A stretch of DNA of 32,963 nucleotides from Candidatus Solincola sediminis. GTDB lineage: Bacteria; Actinomycetota; Geothermincolia; Geothermincolales; RBG-13-55-18. Position 1 is the first letter of the stretch; each line of letters opens with the position of its first letter. The position numbers were made by a program, and so were the translations under genes. Below the pieces are notes generated by a model, which saw nothing but the letters and a program-made list of their open reading frames with translations, had not been told where the DNA came from and made no database searches. The stretch lies in assembly GCA_001767605.1 (NCBI GenBank), contig MELM01000045.1, positions 28,825 to 61,787 of the forward strand. The letters are read 5' to 3'. Of this stretch, positions 1-8,215 are shown piece by piece.

Positions 1-2139
1 ACTTCCCGCCGTTACGGTTTCGTTCACACCAGCATCGATAATGAAAACCAATGGGTCTCGCAGAACCTGTGGCGCGACGCCTTGGGCTACTGGTTGGGAG
101 TGGACGGTTGGAACGCCGGGCTGCAGACCCGCCTGGACCAGTACATGAACCTGGAGCGCTACTATGCCCAAAAGAAAAACGGAGGCTTCTGGGACGTCTG
201 CGCCTATAACGACTACTATTTCCTGGGAACCAGCGAAGCCAGCGGCCTTGGCTTCGGCGATTCCAATGCCGCCGCCGATTACCTCAGCCAGGCACAAATG
301 GAGGCGGGCGGCATGCGAGGCGCTTATTCTCTCGATTCCGCTTACCAGCAATCGCTTGGATACTATCCACGCGGGACCGCGGCCTTCAGCCTTATCAGCG
401 CACTGGGACGCCTGAGGCTCGACCGTCCCTCGGACTTCCTTTTGTACGACCCGGGCCAAGCCGGCCGTATTCCGGTTTTTTCATGTGCCGATTGGTCGAC
501 GCAGACCGTCCCGGTTATGGTCTTCGACTCGGCCGGAAACCTGCAGGGGATAGACAATCCTACGGCTACTTTGCCCGCATATAGAAACCGCAGTTCCTAT
601 AATCCGATATCGAATGTGAAAGCGGAGCCTTTCTCCTGTTCGCCGGGAAGCGGCAACCGTGAGAAAGTCACTTTGACCTATAGCGCACCTTCCGGTTCGG
701 TAACCGGAGCTCAGGTCCTTCAGGGAACCACATCGGTAAAGTCGATCACCCCTGCCCCATCCGGTTTTCAATGGAACGGACTGAATAACCTGGGACAGCG
801 GGCGCCCGACGGAGTATACAGAATGTACCTTCAGACCCAATCGGCTGACCCCGCCGTCCTGACGCCGCCCGATATTGTAGACGTGGGCGTAAATACGGAT
901 GTCCCCTCCCCTGCCAGAACCTGGTATCTGGCGGAGGGATATACGGGGAGTAACGCGAGCGGCGGCGAATTCGATACATGGGTGCTGGTAGAAAATCCCA
1001 ATGACCAGCCGGCGAATATCGTTGCTACCTTCATGCAACCCGGAGGCTCCAGTATCCAGCGAGCTTACGGGATCGCGGCCCATGCCCGCTTTACCATCCA
1101 CGTCGATGACCTCCTCTCGTATGCGGAGGTTTCAACCAGAATCGACGCCGATCTTCCGGTGATAGCGGAGAGGGCGATGTATTTCAACGGAAAGAAGGCC
1201 GGCCATGACAGCGTAGGCGTAAACCAGCCTTCCAACAAATGGTATCTGGCCGAGGGCTACACCGGTGGCAACTTCGACGAATGGGTTTTGATACAGAACC
1301 CGGCGGATGTGCCGGCAACTGTCGGCGTGCAGTTCCAGACCCAGGAAGCGGGCGTTGTAGACAGACAGTACGGAATCGATCCCCATGCGCGTTTCACCAT
1401 CCATGTAGATGATATCCTGCCCGACGCCCAGGTGAGCACCTATATCGAGTCGGATCAGCAGGTAGTGGTTGAGAGAGCGCAATACTTAAATGATATGCGA
1501 AGCGGCACCTGCAGTATCGGGGCGGCGTCGCCCTCTTACAGTTGGTACTTTGCCGAAGGTTATACCTCGGATGGATTCGAGGAATGGCTACTCGTGCAGA
1601 ATCCTCAGGATACGACGGCGCTCGTCGACCTCGCCTTCATGCAGCTGGACGGCACCAACAGCGGAGTGCAGTTCACGGTTCCGCCCCGCAGCCGTTATAC
1701 CGTGCCGGTTGACCAGTATCTCCCCGAGGCCCAGGTCTCGGCCAGGTTCACCTCGAGCGTTCCCGTTGTCGCCGAACGTGCGATGTACTGGAAGGATCGC
1801 AGTGACGGCCATGACACCATCGGCACTCCGTGTCCCGAATACGATTGGTTCTTCGCCGAGGGTTATACCGCGGAAGGCTATGAGGAATGGCTTCTCATCC
1901 AGAACCCCGCCTCAACTCCGGCTTCCGTCAGCATTGATTTCATGTTCCCCGGCGGCTCCACCAAGAACATAGTTGTCACGGTCCCCGGCCGTTCCCGATT
2001 CACTCTCAACGTGGGCGGAATCGTTGGTGCCACCGAGGTAAGCCTGAAGCTTGCCTCGGACCTGCCCGTCGTCGCCGAAAGGGCCATGTACTTTCAGGAA
2101 CGCGCCGGCGGCACCTGCTCGATCGGCGCCATGCAATAA
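1..2139 (+). CDS. Partial (5' truncated) secreted/surface protein; FlgD-like segment followed by four ~100-aa tandem 'WYLAEGYT..F.EWxLxQNP' repeats
   Basis: Frame 1 is open from base 1 (TSRRYGFVHTSIDNENQ...), stop TAA at 2137-2139. Repeat units start near 922, 1240, 1543 and 1846. Confidence 0.85.
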   Translation, partial: TSRRYGFVHTSIDNENQWVSQNLWRDALGYWLGVDGWNAGLQTRLDQYMNLERYYAQKKNGGFWDVCAYNDYYFLGTSEASGLGFGDSNAAADYLSQAQMEAGGMRGAYSLDSAYQQSLGYYPRGTAAFSLISALGRLRLDRPSDFLLYDPGQAGRIPVFSCADWSTQTVPVMVFDSAGNLQGIDNPTATLPAYRNRSSYNPISNVKAEPFSCSPGSGNREKVTLTYSAPSGSVTGAQVLQGTTSVKSITPAPSGFQWNGLNNLGQRAPDGVYRMYLQTQSADPAVLTPPDIVDVGVNTDVPSPARTWYLAEGYTGSNASGGEFDTWVLVENPNDQPANIVATFMQPGGSSIQRAYGIAAHARFTIHVDDLLSYAEVSTRIDADLPVIAERAMYFNGKKAGHDSVGVNQPSNKWYLAEGYTGGNFDEWVLIQNPADVPATVGVQFQTQEAGVVDRQYGIDPHARFTIHVDDILPDAQVSTYIESDQQVVVERAQYLNDMRSGTCSIGAASPSYSWYFAEGYTSDGFEEWLLVQNPQDTTALVDLAFMQLDGTNSGVQFTVPPRSRYTVPVDQYLPEAQVSARFTSSVPVVAERAMYWKDRSDGHDTIGTPCPEYDWFFAEGYTAEGYEEWLLIQNPASTPASVSIDFMFPGGSTKNIVVTVPGRSRFTLNVGGIVGATEVSLKLASDLPVVAERAMYFQERAGGTCSIGAMQ
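922..2139 (+). repeat. Four protein-level tandem repeats, ~303-318 bp each
   Basis: WYLAEGYTGS / WYLAEGYTGG / WYFAEGYTSD / WFFAEGYTAE, each followed by EWVL-QNP, a xRxT(I/V)xVD-like segment and PV(V/I)AERAMY. Confidence 0.85.
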
Positions 2140-2177
2140 AACCTACACAAAGGTGTCAGGCACCTTTGTGTAGGTTT
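2139..2177. repeat. Palindromic repeat copy 1 (AAACCTACACAAAGGTG-TCAGG-CACCTTTGTGTAGGTTT); likely bidirectional terminator
   Basis: 17-bp perfect arms and 5-nt loop between convergent genes; touches both stop codons. Confidence 0.9.
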
Positions 2178-2469
2178 AGCGGTGGTCGAGGAAGCGGGTG
2201 GCTTTTAAGCGGGACGAGGGGTCATAGATATCCGGGGATTGCACCCACTCGACCTTCGGTGTGATCCCCGCTGACTGCCGGACTCGTTCGATCACTTCGT
2301 TTTCGACATCCTTGCGCGTACGTCCGGCCACCGAAAGGCGGATGATTAGCATATCGGGGCTTGATGGATTGTCGCGGTCTTCTTTTTGGACGACCAACTG
2401 GTATTCGGCCACGCCCTTTATGCCCGCTAACTGGTTTTTGACAGCCTCGGGGTCGATTGCATCTTCCAT
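2176..2469 (-). CDS. Standalone phenylacetate-CoA ligase C-terminal-like domain protein (97 aa)
   Basis: ATG start. '...EYQLVVQKED...DMLIIRLSV...VIERVRQSAGITPKVEWVQ...KATRFLDHR' resembles the PaaK C-terminal lid subdomain. Confidence 0.6.
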   Translation of the reverse strand: MEDAIDPEAVKNQLAGIKGVAEYQLVVQKEDRDNPSSPDMLIIRLSVAGRTRKDVENEVIERVRQSAGITPKVEWVQSPDIYDPSSRLKATRFLDHR

Positions 2470-2490
2470 ACCCTTATTATATGCCCCTAA

Positions 2491-5118
2491 TCATTTCTTA
2501 ATGTCGCAAATTAAGAAGGTAAAGTCATCCTCCATCCTCTTGCCGCAGAAATGGTTGAGCACGTCCACAAGGTCCTCCATAAATGCACCCGCTGTTCTCG
2601 AACCGGCACTCTTCAAATAACGACGCAAGCGGTTCTCGCCGAAGGTGCGGCGTCTCGAATCGCGGCATTCGATGACCCCGTCGGTGTAGATGAAAAGGCG
2701 GTCACCCGGCTCCAGCTGGAATTCCTCCACATCGAGGTCCGGATCCTCGAAAGCGCCCAGGATAGTCCTCTTTTTCGAACCGAGAGTAAGCAGGTTGCTT
2801 CCTCCCCTTATCAAAATGGGGTCGTAATGGCCCGCATTCACGTAGCGTATTTTGAAGGTATTTAGATCCAACTGGCTGAAGAAGACGGTCAGGAATCTGT
2901 CCTCCATGCGATGAGGGACTATGGCACGATTAGCCCGGCGCAATACCTCGGCGACGTCGATTCGGTAGGCAGCCTCCGCCCTGATAGCACTCATGGCCAG
3001 GGTTGCAAGAAGAGCCGCAGGTACCCCGCTGCCCGCCGCATCCCCGATTACCAGGGCCAGCTGGCCGTCTTCCTCCCAAAAATCGTACCAGTCGCCCCCG
3101 ACCAGACGCGCCTGCTCCTGATGTGCAAGAATCCGGACCGTCTTGTTTTCGAGGAACCCCTGCGGCAGCAGGGCGCTCTGAATATGAGCCGCAATATCCA
3201 GTTCCTTATCGACAAGATCCAGGTGTTGGAGCCTCTTCTGTTCCGTGGTGTCGCGGAAAACACATATCACGTTTTCTATCTGGCGTTTCTTGTTCCTTAT
3301 TACCGAGAAGGAACCGCTTATCCAAACACTACTCTCGTCCGGACGGGCATACTCCATTTCCCAACGCCCTATCCGGTCACCCCTGAAGGCCCGATCAATA
3401 GGACATCCTTCTCGCCCGCATACCCCCGCCTCAACCGACGTCTCACCAAAAAGTATTTCATGGGCATGCCTGCCCAGTGCCTCGTCTTCCTTCCAGCCGA
3501 AGAGATCCTCCGCGGCCGGATTAAACAGATTGATAGTGCGATCGCGATCTACGAGGAAAATGGCTTCCGGGTTCGCGGAGATTATGGTCTCGCTCCTCTC
3601 ACGCTCCACGAAGACCCGCTCACTCGCCTCCAGTTCCTGCAGCCGCCTTTCACGATCCCTGATTCTCTGACGAAGCCTGGTCTGTTCGATCGCTACTGCC
3701 GCTTGATCGGCGACGGCTTTTATCATCTCGAGATCTTCGGGGCTGAAGGTCCTCTTTCGCTTCGAGTCCCCGAGGATTATCATCCCGATCACCTGGCCCT
3801 TGGAAGCGATGGGAACTAGTAAGCCGGAGAGTATATGAAGAACGCGCGCATTTTCATGATTCACCCTCGGATCTGATTGAGCATCCTCCACAATGCTTAT
3901 TTCGCCGTCAAGGACGGTTCTTCTCGTGATTTCATCGATCTCTTCCGGGTGCTGCCGGAGCTCCCGCAGCCGCCGGTTCGATTTCATCGAGACCCCCTGG
4001 CCCCACTCGAATTTGAGCTCGTTTTTCTCCCTCTCATATGAGAAGAGCAGCACGCGGTCGGCCTCGGCCACCTCGGCCATCTTCTTAACCACAACAGCCG
4101 AAGCCTGGTTTAAGTTAAGTGCGGCGGCTGCTTCCTCGGCCAGCTCCTTCATGACTTGAGCCTGGCGCCTTCTCATCCTCTCCAGGCCGAACAGCCGCGC
4201 ATTTTCGATGGCAACTCCCGCTTGGGGTGCGAAGGCCGCAAGGAGGGCCATGTCCAAGCGGTTGTAAGTACGTGCTTCGACGTCATACAGCTCAAGCCCA
4301 CCTATGGATTTCTCGTCCTTCATGATCGGGCAGGATAATACTGACCTCACCCTTCCCGTTACGGCGGCCGGCAGGGAGAAACCGCGCAGGCGCTCGTCCA
4401 CCGCTGTCACCGGAGCCTTCTCTGTTATGGCTTCAGCCAGGAGGGAACGGGACAATTCAACTTTTCGACCCTTAACCCATGGCGGATTGAGCCCCAATTG
4501 CGATACCAGTTCCAACTCGTTTCCCGTCTTCTCAATCAAGTAGACTGCTCCCATCGGGGTCTGCATGATTCCCGACGCTACTTCGAGTATCTCATGGAAG
4601 ACGCGATCGAGATCCATGGTCGAGGTTATTGTGAGTCCTACCTCCAGTAAGCCGTGCAGCTCCTGCAGTTGGCGCCTGATCATCTCATCCTTTGTTTCGA
4701 TATAAGAGGCGCTCAGTGCGGCGATGAGATTGGCATTCAGATCACTCAGCATACTGATAACGTTCGCCCAATCCTGGGATGAGAGGTCACGATCGCTTAT
4801 CTGCGGAATGATGCGGTTCCAAATGATGACTTCGACCAGAAAAACCGCGCGAACAAGGTCACCGAAAGGGATAGTCTGCAATGAACGATTGCGGCCGAGC
4901 AGGCGCCCGAAGGCATAGAATTCCTGGCGGTCGACCGATTCGCCGGCCAGGAAACCCGTGATCCGGAGAGCAAGGTTCTCCAATAAATCACGGATGTCTT
5001 TCTTGGCGTCCTCCGAGATGCCCGCATAAGTCGGCAGGTTTTTCTCAAAGGCATCTTGCATCTCTTTTACGAGTGTGCCGATCTTCAGGGATAGCTGCCC
5101 CGATATCTCTCTCAGCAT
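2491..5118 (-). CDS. GAF-GAF-PAS-SpoIIE (PP2C-type) serine phosphatase, RsbU-like
   Basis: 875-aa ORF with two GAF-like regions, a PAS segment (ISANPEAIFLVDRDRTINLFNPAAEDLFGW) and a C-terminal PP2C/SpoIIE domain (VGGDWYDFW, GDAAGSGVPAALL, YVNAGHYDPILI, YTDGVIE). Confidence 0.88.
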   Translation of the reverse strand: MLREISGQLSLKIGTLVKEMQDAFEKNLPTYAGISEDAKKDIRDLLENLALRITGFLAGESVDRQEFYAFGRLLGRNRSLQTIPFGDLVRAVFLVEVIIWNRIIPQISDRDLSSQDWANVISMLSDLNANLIAALSASYIETKDEMIRRQLQELHGLLEVGLTITSTMDLDRVFHEILEVASGIMQTPMGAVYLIEKTGNELELVSQLGLNPPWVKGRKVELSRSLLAEAITEKAPVTAVDERLRGFSLPAAVTGRVRSVLSCPIMKDEKSIGGLELYDVEARTYNRLDMALLAAFAPQAGVAIENARLFGLERMRRRQAQVMKELAEEAAAALNLNQASAVVVKKMAEVAEADRVLLFSYEREKNELKFEWGQGVSMKSNRRLRELRQHPEEIDEITRRTVLDGEISIVEDAQSDPRVNHENARVLHILSGLLVPIASKGQVIGMIILGDSKRKRTFSPEDLEMIKAVADQAAVAIEQTRLRQRIRDRERRLQELEASERVFVERERSETIISANPEAIFLVDRDRTINLFNPAAEDLFGWKEDEALGRHAHEILFGETSVEAGVCGREGCPIDRAFRGDRIGRWEMEYARPDESSVWISGSFSVIRNKKRQIENVICVFRDTTEQKRLQHLDLVDKELDIAAHIQSALLPQGFLENKTVRILAHQEQARLVGGDWYDFWEEDGQLALVIGDAAGSGVPAALLATLAMSAIRAEAAYRIDVAEVLRRANRAIVPHRMEDRFLTVFFSQLDLNTFKIRYVNAGHYDPILIRGGSNLLTLGSKKRTILGAFEDPDLDVEEFQLEPGDRLFIYTDGVIECRDSRRRTFGENRLRRYLKSAGSRTAGAFMEDLVDVLNHFCGKRMEDDFTFLICDIKK

Positions 5119-5168
5119 CTAGCGAGACCACCTTTAACGAGGTTCAACACTAAAAGTATAACCCAACC

Positions 5169-5201
5169 CCTACACAAAGGTGTCAGGCACCTTTGTGTAG
5201 G
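5169..5201. repeat. Palindromic repeat copy 2 (loop TCAGG)
   Basis: cctacacaaaggtgtcaggcacctttgtgtagg, identical core to copy 1. Confidence 0.95.
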
Positions 5202-5238
5202 CTCTTTGATTCGGGCATCACGGGACCAGAGATATAGC

Positions 5239-5271
5239 CCTACACAAAGGTGCCTGACACCTTTGTGTAGG
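5239..5271. repeat. Palindromic repeat copy 3 (loop CCTGA, inverted relative to copy 2)
   Basis: cctacacaaaggtgcctgacacctttgtgtagg; forms an inverted doublet with copy 2, 37 bp apart. Confidence 0.95.
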
Positions 5272-5292
5272 TAGGGGCCTTGTATGGGCATG

Positions 5293-5862
5293 TTATTGTT
5301 TGCGGCGGGCGCGGCGGATTCTGCTCCTTCTATCGACCCAGAGAATGGCGACCAACGCCAGCAGTATGACAACGATAAGCAGCTTGCCGTATTGAAACGG
5401 GTGGGGTATAGGGTGGCCCGCTTCCAGCAGTTCGATAGATGTCGCCCTGATATCCGTATCGCCTTCATGTTCGGGATCGGCCCTATTGAAGATGCCTGTT
5501 ACCCGCACCGTGTCGCCCTTGTTTTTGTACCCTCCCAGGATATGTATCTGCCGCAATTCTCCGGCCGGCGCCCATACCCCTATGCCCCAGTTAGAGTAGC
5601 CGGCGAAATCCCCGCCCTCCTCCAGGCTCTTTACGCTGTAGGCATCATCATTCACGGTCACCCAGCCGTAGTCACCTTGCACTAGAAGGTCGCCGACGGC
5701 TTCCCCGGTTATCACCACTTCCTGGCCGTCGTATTGCTCCATGTTCGCGACCAGCTCTTCCACGCTGACCTCATGAGCTGCAAGGGCGGAGCCGGACATC
5801 ATCAGGAAGGCCGCCGCAAGGCCCGCCAATACAAGCACTATCGAGGCAACTCGGCGGCTCAT
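5293..5862 (-). CDS. Membrane-anchored OB-fold-like extracytoplasmic protein
   Basis: ATG at 5862 with RBS GAGGAGG overlaps the trkH stop (ATGA). N-terminal signal/TM, 'YDGQEVVITGEAVGDLL...GWVTVND...VRVTGIF' OB-like pattern, C-terminal TM plus basic tail. Confidence 0.65.
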   Translation of the reverse strand: MSRRVASIVLVLAGLAAAFLMMSGSALAAHEVSVEELVANMEQYDGQEVVITGEAVGDLLVQGDYGWVTVNDDAYSVKSLEEGGDFAGYSNWGIGVWAPAGELRQIHILGGYKNKGDTVRVTGIFNRADPEHEGDTDIRATSIELLEAGHPIPHPFQYGKLLIVVILLALVAILWVDRRSRIRRARRKQ

Positions 5863-7382
5863 CGCTTTTTCCTCCTCGCGCCCCTGCCGCGTAAGATAGC
5901 GCCGCCGAAGCTGAATAGGGCTATCACCGAGATAAATTCCAGGCGGCCGGCCCACATCATGAATATGTAGTAGACTTTCATCAAGGCGGGCATCAGGGGG
6001 CCGGTCAACCCGGCCGAGAGGCCGGTATTGCTACCGGCTGATACGGAATCGAAGATGGCAACCGACGGATCGTAGCCATACATGATACCGATTACACCAC
6101 CCAGGGCATAGATCACGACATAGCAAACCAGCACGAACAGGACCCCTTTTACCAGCGCATCATCGAGCCATACATCATGCACATGATGAACTTTCTCCGC
6201 CACCACAGCCGACTCCGGAGAAGCGAGCCTCCTTATCTCCCCTCTTATGTACTTGAATACAATCCCCATGCGGAGCCCCTTGAATCCGCCGCCCGTCGAC
6301 GCGGCGCTGGCCCCTATGGCCATCACCAGTATCAGTGCCCACATCGCAATCAGCCCGAACTCGTTAACGAAGGAGATGGAAAATACGGTGCCGTTTCCCG
6401 TAGTCGTATGGGCTGAAGCCAGGTTGTACAGACCTTTGCTGAAAAACTCGCCAAAATTGGTAAATAGTCCTATTTTTCCGAATCCTAAGGAGAGCATGAC
6501 GGTACCGAGTAGCATGGTCGTTGTGAAAGAGCGGGTCTCGACGTTGCGGTATATCTCGCGCCTGTTGCCCGTCCATACTTCATAGTGCAGCACGAAATTG
6601 AAGGAACCTATGACGAAGATAACCAGGGTCAGAATTTGCACCCAGAAACTGTGGTAATAGAGGAGGTTAAGGCTCTGGGGGGCGAAGCCTCCGGTCGACC
6701 AGGCTCCCATGAAGAGCCAGACGGAATGAAGGCCGCCACGAGCTACGGGCATCCCCTCCTTCAGAAGCGCGAGCCAGATGAACAAGCTCCCCACGACCAG
6801 GTAGGTGAGGCTTATCATCCAGATGGCGCGTGCGGTATTAATCACGTTGGGGAGAAGCTTCTCCTCCTTGCCCTCGCTCGCATAGATTTTGAAAGCGCCG
6901 GCTGTCCCCGCGAAAAGGAAGGTGAGCGCGATGACAATAATTCCCTGTCCACCGGCATAGGTGAGCAGGTGCCTCCACATGTTGAGACCGTGGGATGCAT
7001 GGTCGAGGTCCTGCAAAAGGAACAGGCCGGTTGTCGTGTAACCGCTCATGAGATCGAAGCAGGCATCCAGAAACGACTTGAAATGCCCTGATAGAATGTG
7101 AGGGATGGCCCCGAAAATCATGGCAGCGAGCCAGCCGCCGGAAGCAACGATCAGGCCGTGAAGCCAGGTCAAGTCCTTCTTGACGTGACAGGTTATCTCC
7201 ATGAAGAGCCAGAAGGCCACGCAGGCGAGGATGCCGATCAGGAAGTCGAGAGCCGTATCCCATTCGGTCGAAAGTAGAGCCACGACCAGGGGGACGGTCA
7301 TAATCAAACCGACGCCGAGGATGACCCGACCTATGCCCCAACCTATAAGCTTTACGTCTTCGCGAGCCGGTCTGAGTATCAT
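5859..7382 (-). CDS. trkH: Potassium uptake protein TrkH/KtrB family
   Basis: 507-aa polytopic protein; 'SGYTTTGLFLLQDLD', 'SAHTTTGNGTVF', 'SAGSNTGLSAGL' selectivity-filter-like segments; flanked by trkA genes. Confidence 0.92.
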   Translation of the reverse strand: MILRPAREDVKLIGWGIGRVILGVGLIMTVPLVVALLSTEWDTALDFLIGILACVAFWLFMEITCHVKKDLTWLHGLIVASGGWLAAMIFGAIPHILSGHFKSFLDACFDLMSGYTTTGLFLLQDLDHASHGLNMWRHLLTYAGGQGIIVIALTFLFAGTAGAFKIYASEGKEEKLLPNVINTARAIWMISLTYLVVGSLFIWLALLKEGMPVARGGLHSVWLFMGAWSTGGFAPQSLNLLYYHSFWVQILTLVIFVIGSFNFVLHYEVWTGNRREIYRNVETRSFTTTMLLGTVMLSLGFGKIGLFTNFGEFFSKGLYNLASAHTTTGNGTVFSISFVNEFGLIAMWALILVMAIGASAASTGGGFKGLRMGIVFKYIRGEIRRLASPESAVVAEKVHHVHDVWLDDALVKGVLFVLVCYVVIYALGGVIGIMYGYDPSVAIFDSVSAGSNTGLSAGLTGPLMPALMKVYYIFMMWAGRLEFISVIALFSFGGAILRGRGARRKKR

Positions 7383-7537
7383 TTGACCATCAATATAATG
7401 AGGTACATGATCCCCAGTACCGCCACGGAAATAGCGCCGACAGCCGCCGATTCGATGACTATTCCCAGGGAATAATCAAGATAGTTGCGCCAGAGGCTCC
7501 GGCCCCTCTCCTTCTTCTCTTCCCGGAACGTAAACAT
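7379..7537 (-). CDS. Unannotated 52-aa single-TM protein between trkA and trkH
   Basis: My translation: MFTFREEKKERGRSLWRNYLDYSLGIVIESAAVGAISVAVLGIMYLIILMVK*. RBS AAGGAGCGAAG before ATG; stop overlaps trkH start (ATGA). Missing from the ORF track because it is short. Confidence 0.75.
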   Translation of the reverse strand: MFTFREEKKERGRSLWRNYLDYSLGIVIESAAVGAISVAVLGIMYLIILMVK

Positions 7538-7546
7538 CTTCGCTCC

Positions 7547-8215
7547 TTATTTTGAGGTCAGGATATCCTTCAACTTGTCTTCCTGCTCGACCGAAGTTAT
7601 GGCTATCACCGAATCGCAAGGCTCCAGGCTGTCGCCGCCATGCGGGACTATCGCCTCCTCACCCCTTATTACCGATACCAGCACACAACCCTTGGGCAGA
7701 CCCAAGTCCTTGATGGGAATACAACAGGCCTTGCTGCCCGCCTCCGGTATATCCAACTCGATTATCGCCAGCTTTCCCTTCTGCAAGGTATACAGGGTCA
7801 TGATATCGCCTAAGGTCGTTTCCCTCTCGACGAGTTCGCCGATTACAGTGGTGCTGGAGATGGCGTCGATTCCCATCAGGTTGAAGATGCGCTCGTTCTT
7901 GGGATTATTCACCCTGGCAACCGCTCGGGGAATATCGAAGGAGATTTTGGCAAGCTGGCAGGCTACCAGATTATCGTCGTCATCTCCGGTTACCGCCGCG
8001 AAAACATCCGCCCGTTCCACATGGGCTTCCTCCTGATAGCGCAAGTCACAGGCGTCGCCGTTTATAACCAGGGCATTGATGGAAGTCGAGATGCTTTCAC
8101 AGATCGCCGGGTTCTTTTCGATGATGGCCACCGCGTGACCCTTCTCCAGCAGGTTGCCAGCCAGGAAAGAACCTACTTTGCCTCCCCCACTGATTACTAT
8201 GTAAATATTCCTCAC
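7547..8215 (-). CDS. trkA: TrkA/RCK family potassium channel regulator
   Basis: Rossmann 'YIVISGGGKVGSFLAGNLLEKGHAVAIIEKN', 'AAVTGDDDDNLVACQLAK', 'RVNNPKNERIFNLMGID' and a C-terminal TrkA-C-like region; GTG start overlaps upstream stop (GTGA). Confidence 0.9.
   Translation of the reverse strand: MRNIYIVISGGGKVGSFLAGNLLEKGHAVAIIEKNPAICESISTSINALVINGDACDLRYQEEAHVERADVFAAVTGDDDDNLVACQLAKISFDIPRAVARVNNPKNERIFNLMGIDAISSTTVIGELVERETTLGDIMTLYTLQKGKLAIIELDIPEAGSKACCIPIKDLGLPKGCVLVSVIRGEEAIVPHGGDSLEPCDSVIAITSVEQEDKLKDILTSK

Noticed and set aside
2911-3819. 302-aa plus-strand ORF
   Set aside because: Antisense to the SpoIIE phosphatase gene.
5169-5271. CRISPR array
   Set aside because: Only two palindromic units in inverted orientation, no regular direct repeats/spacers and no cas genes.
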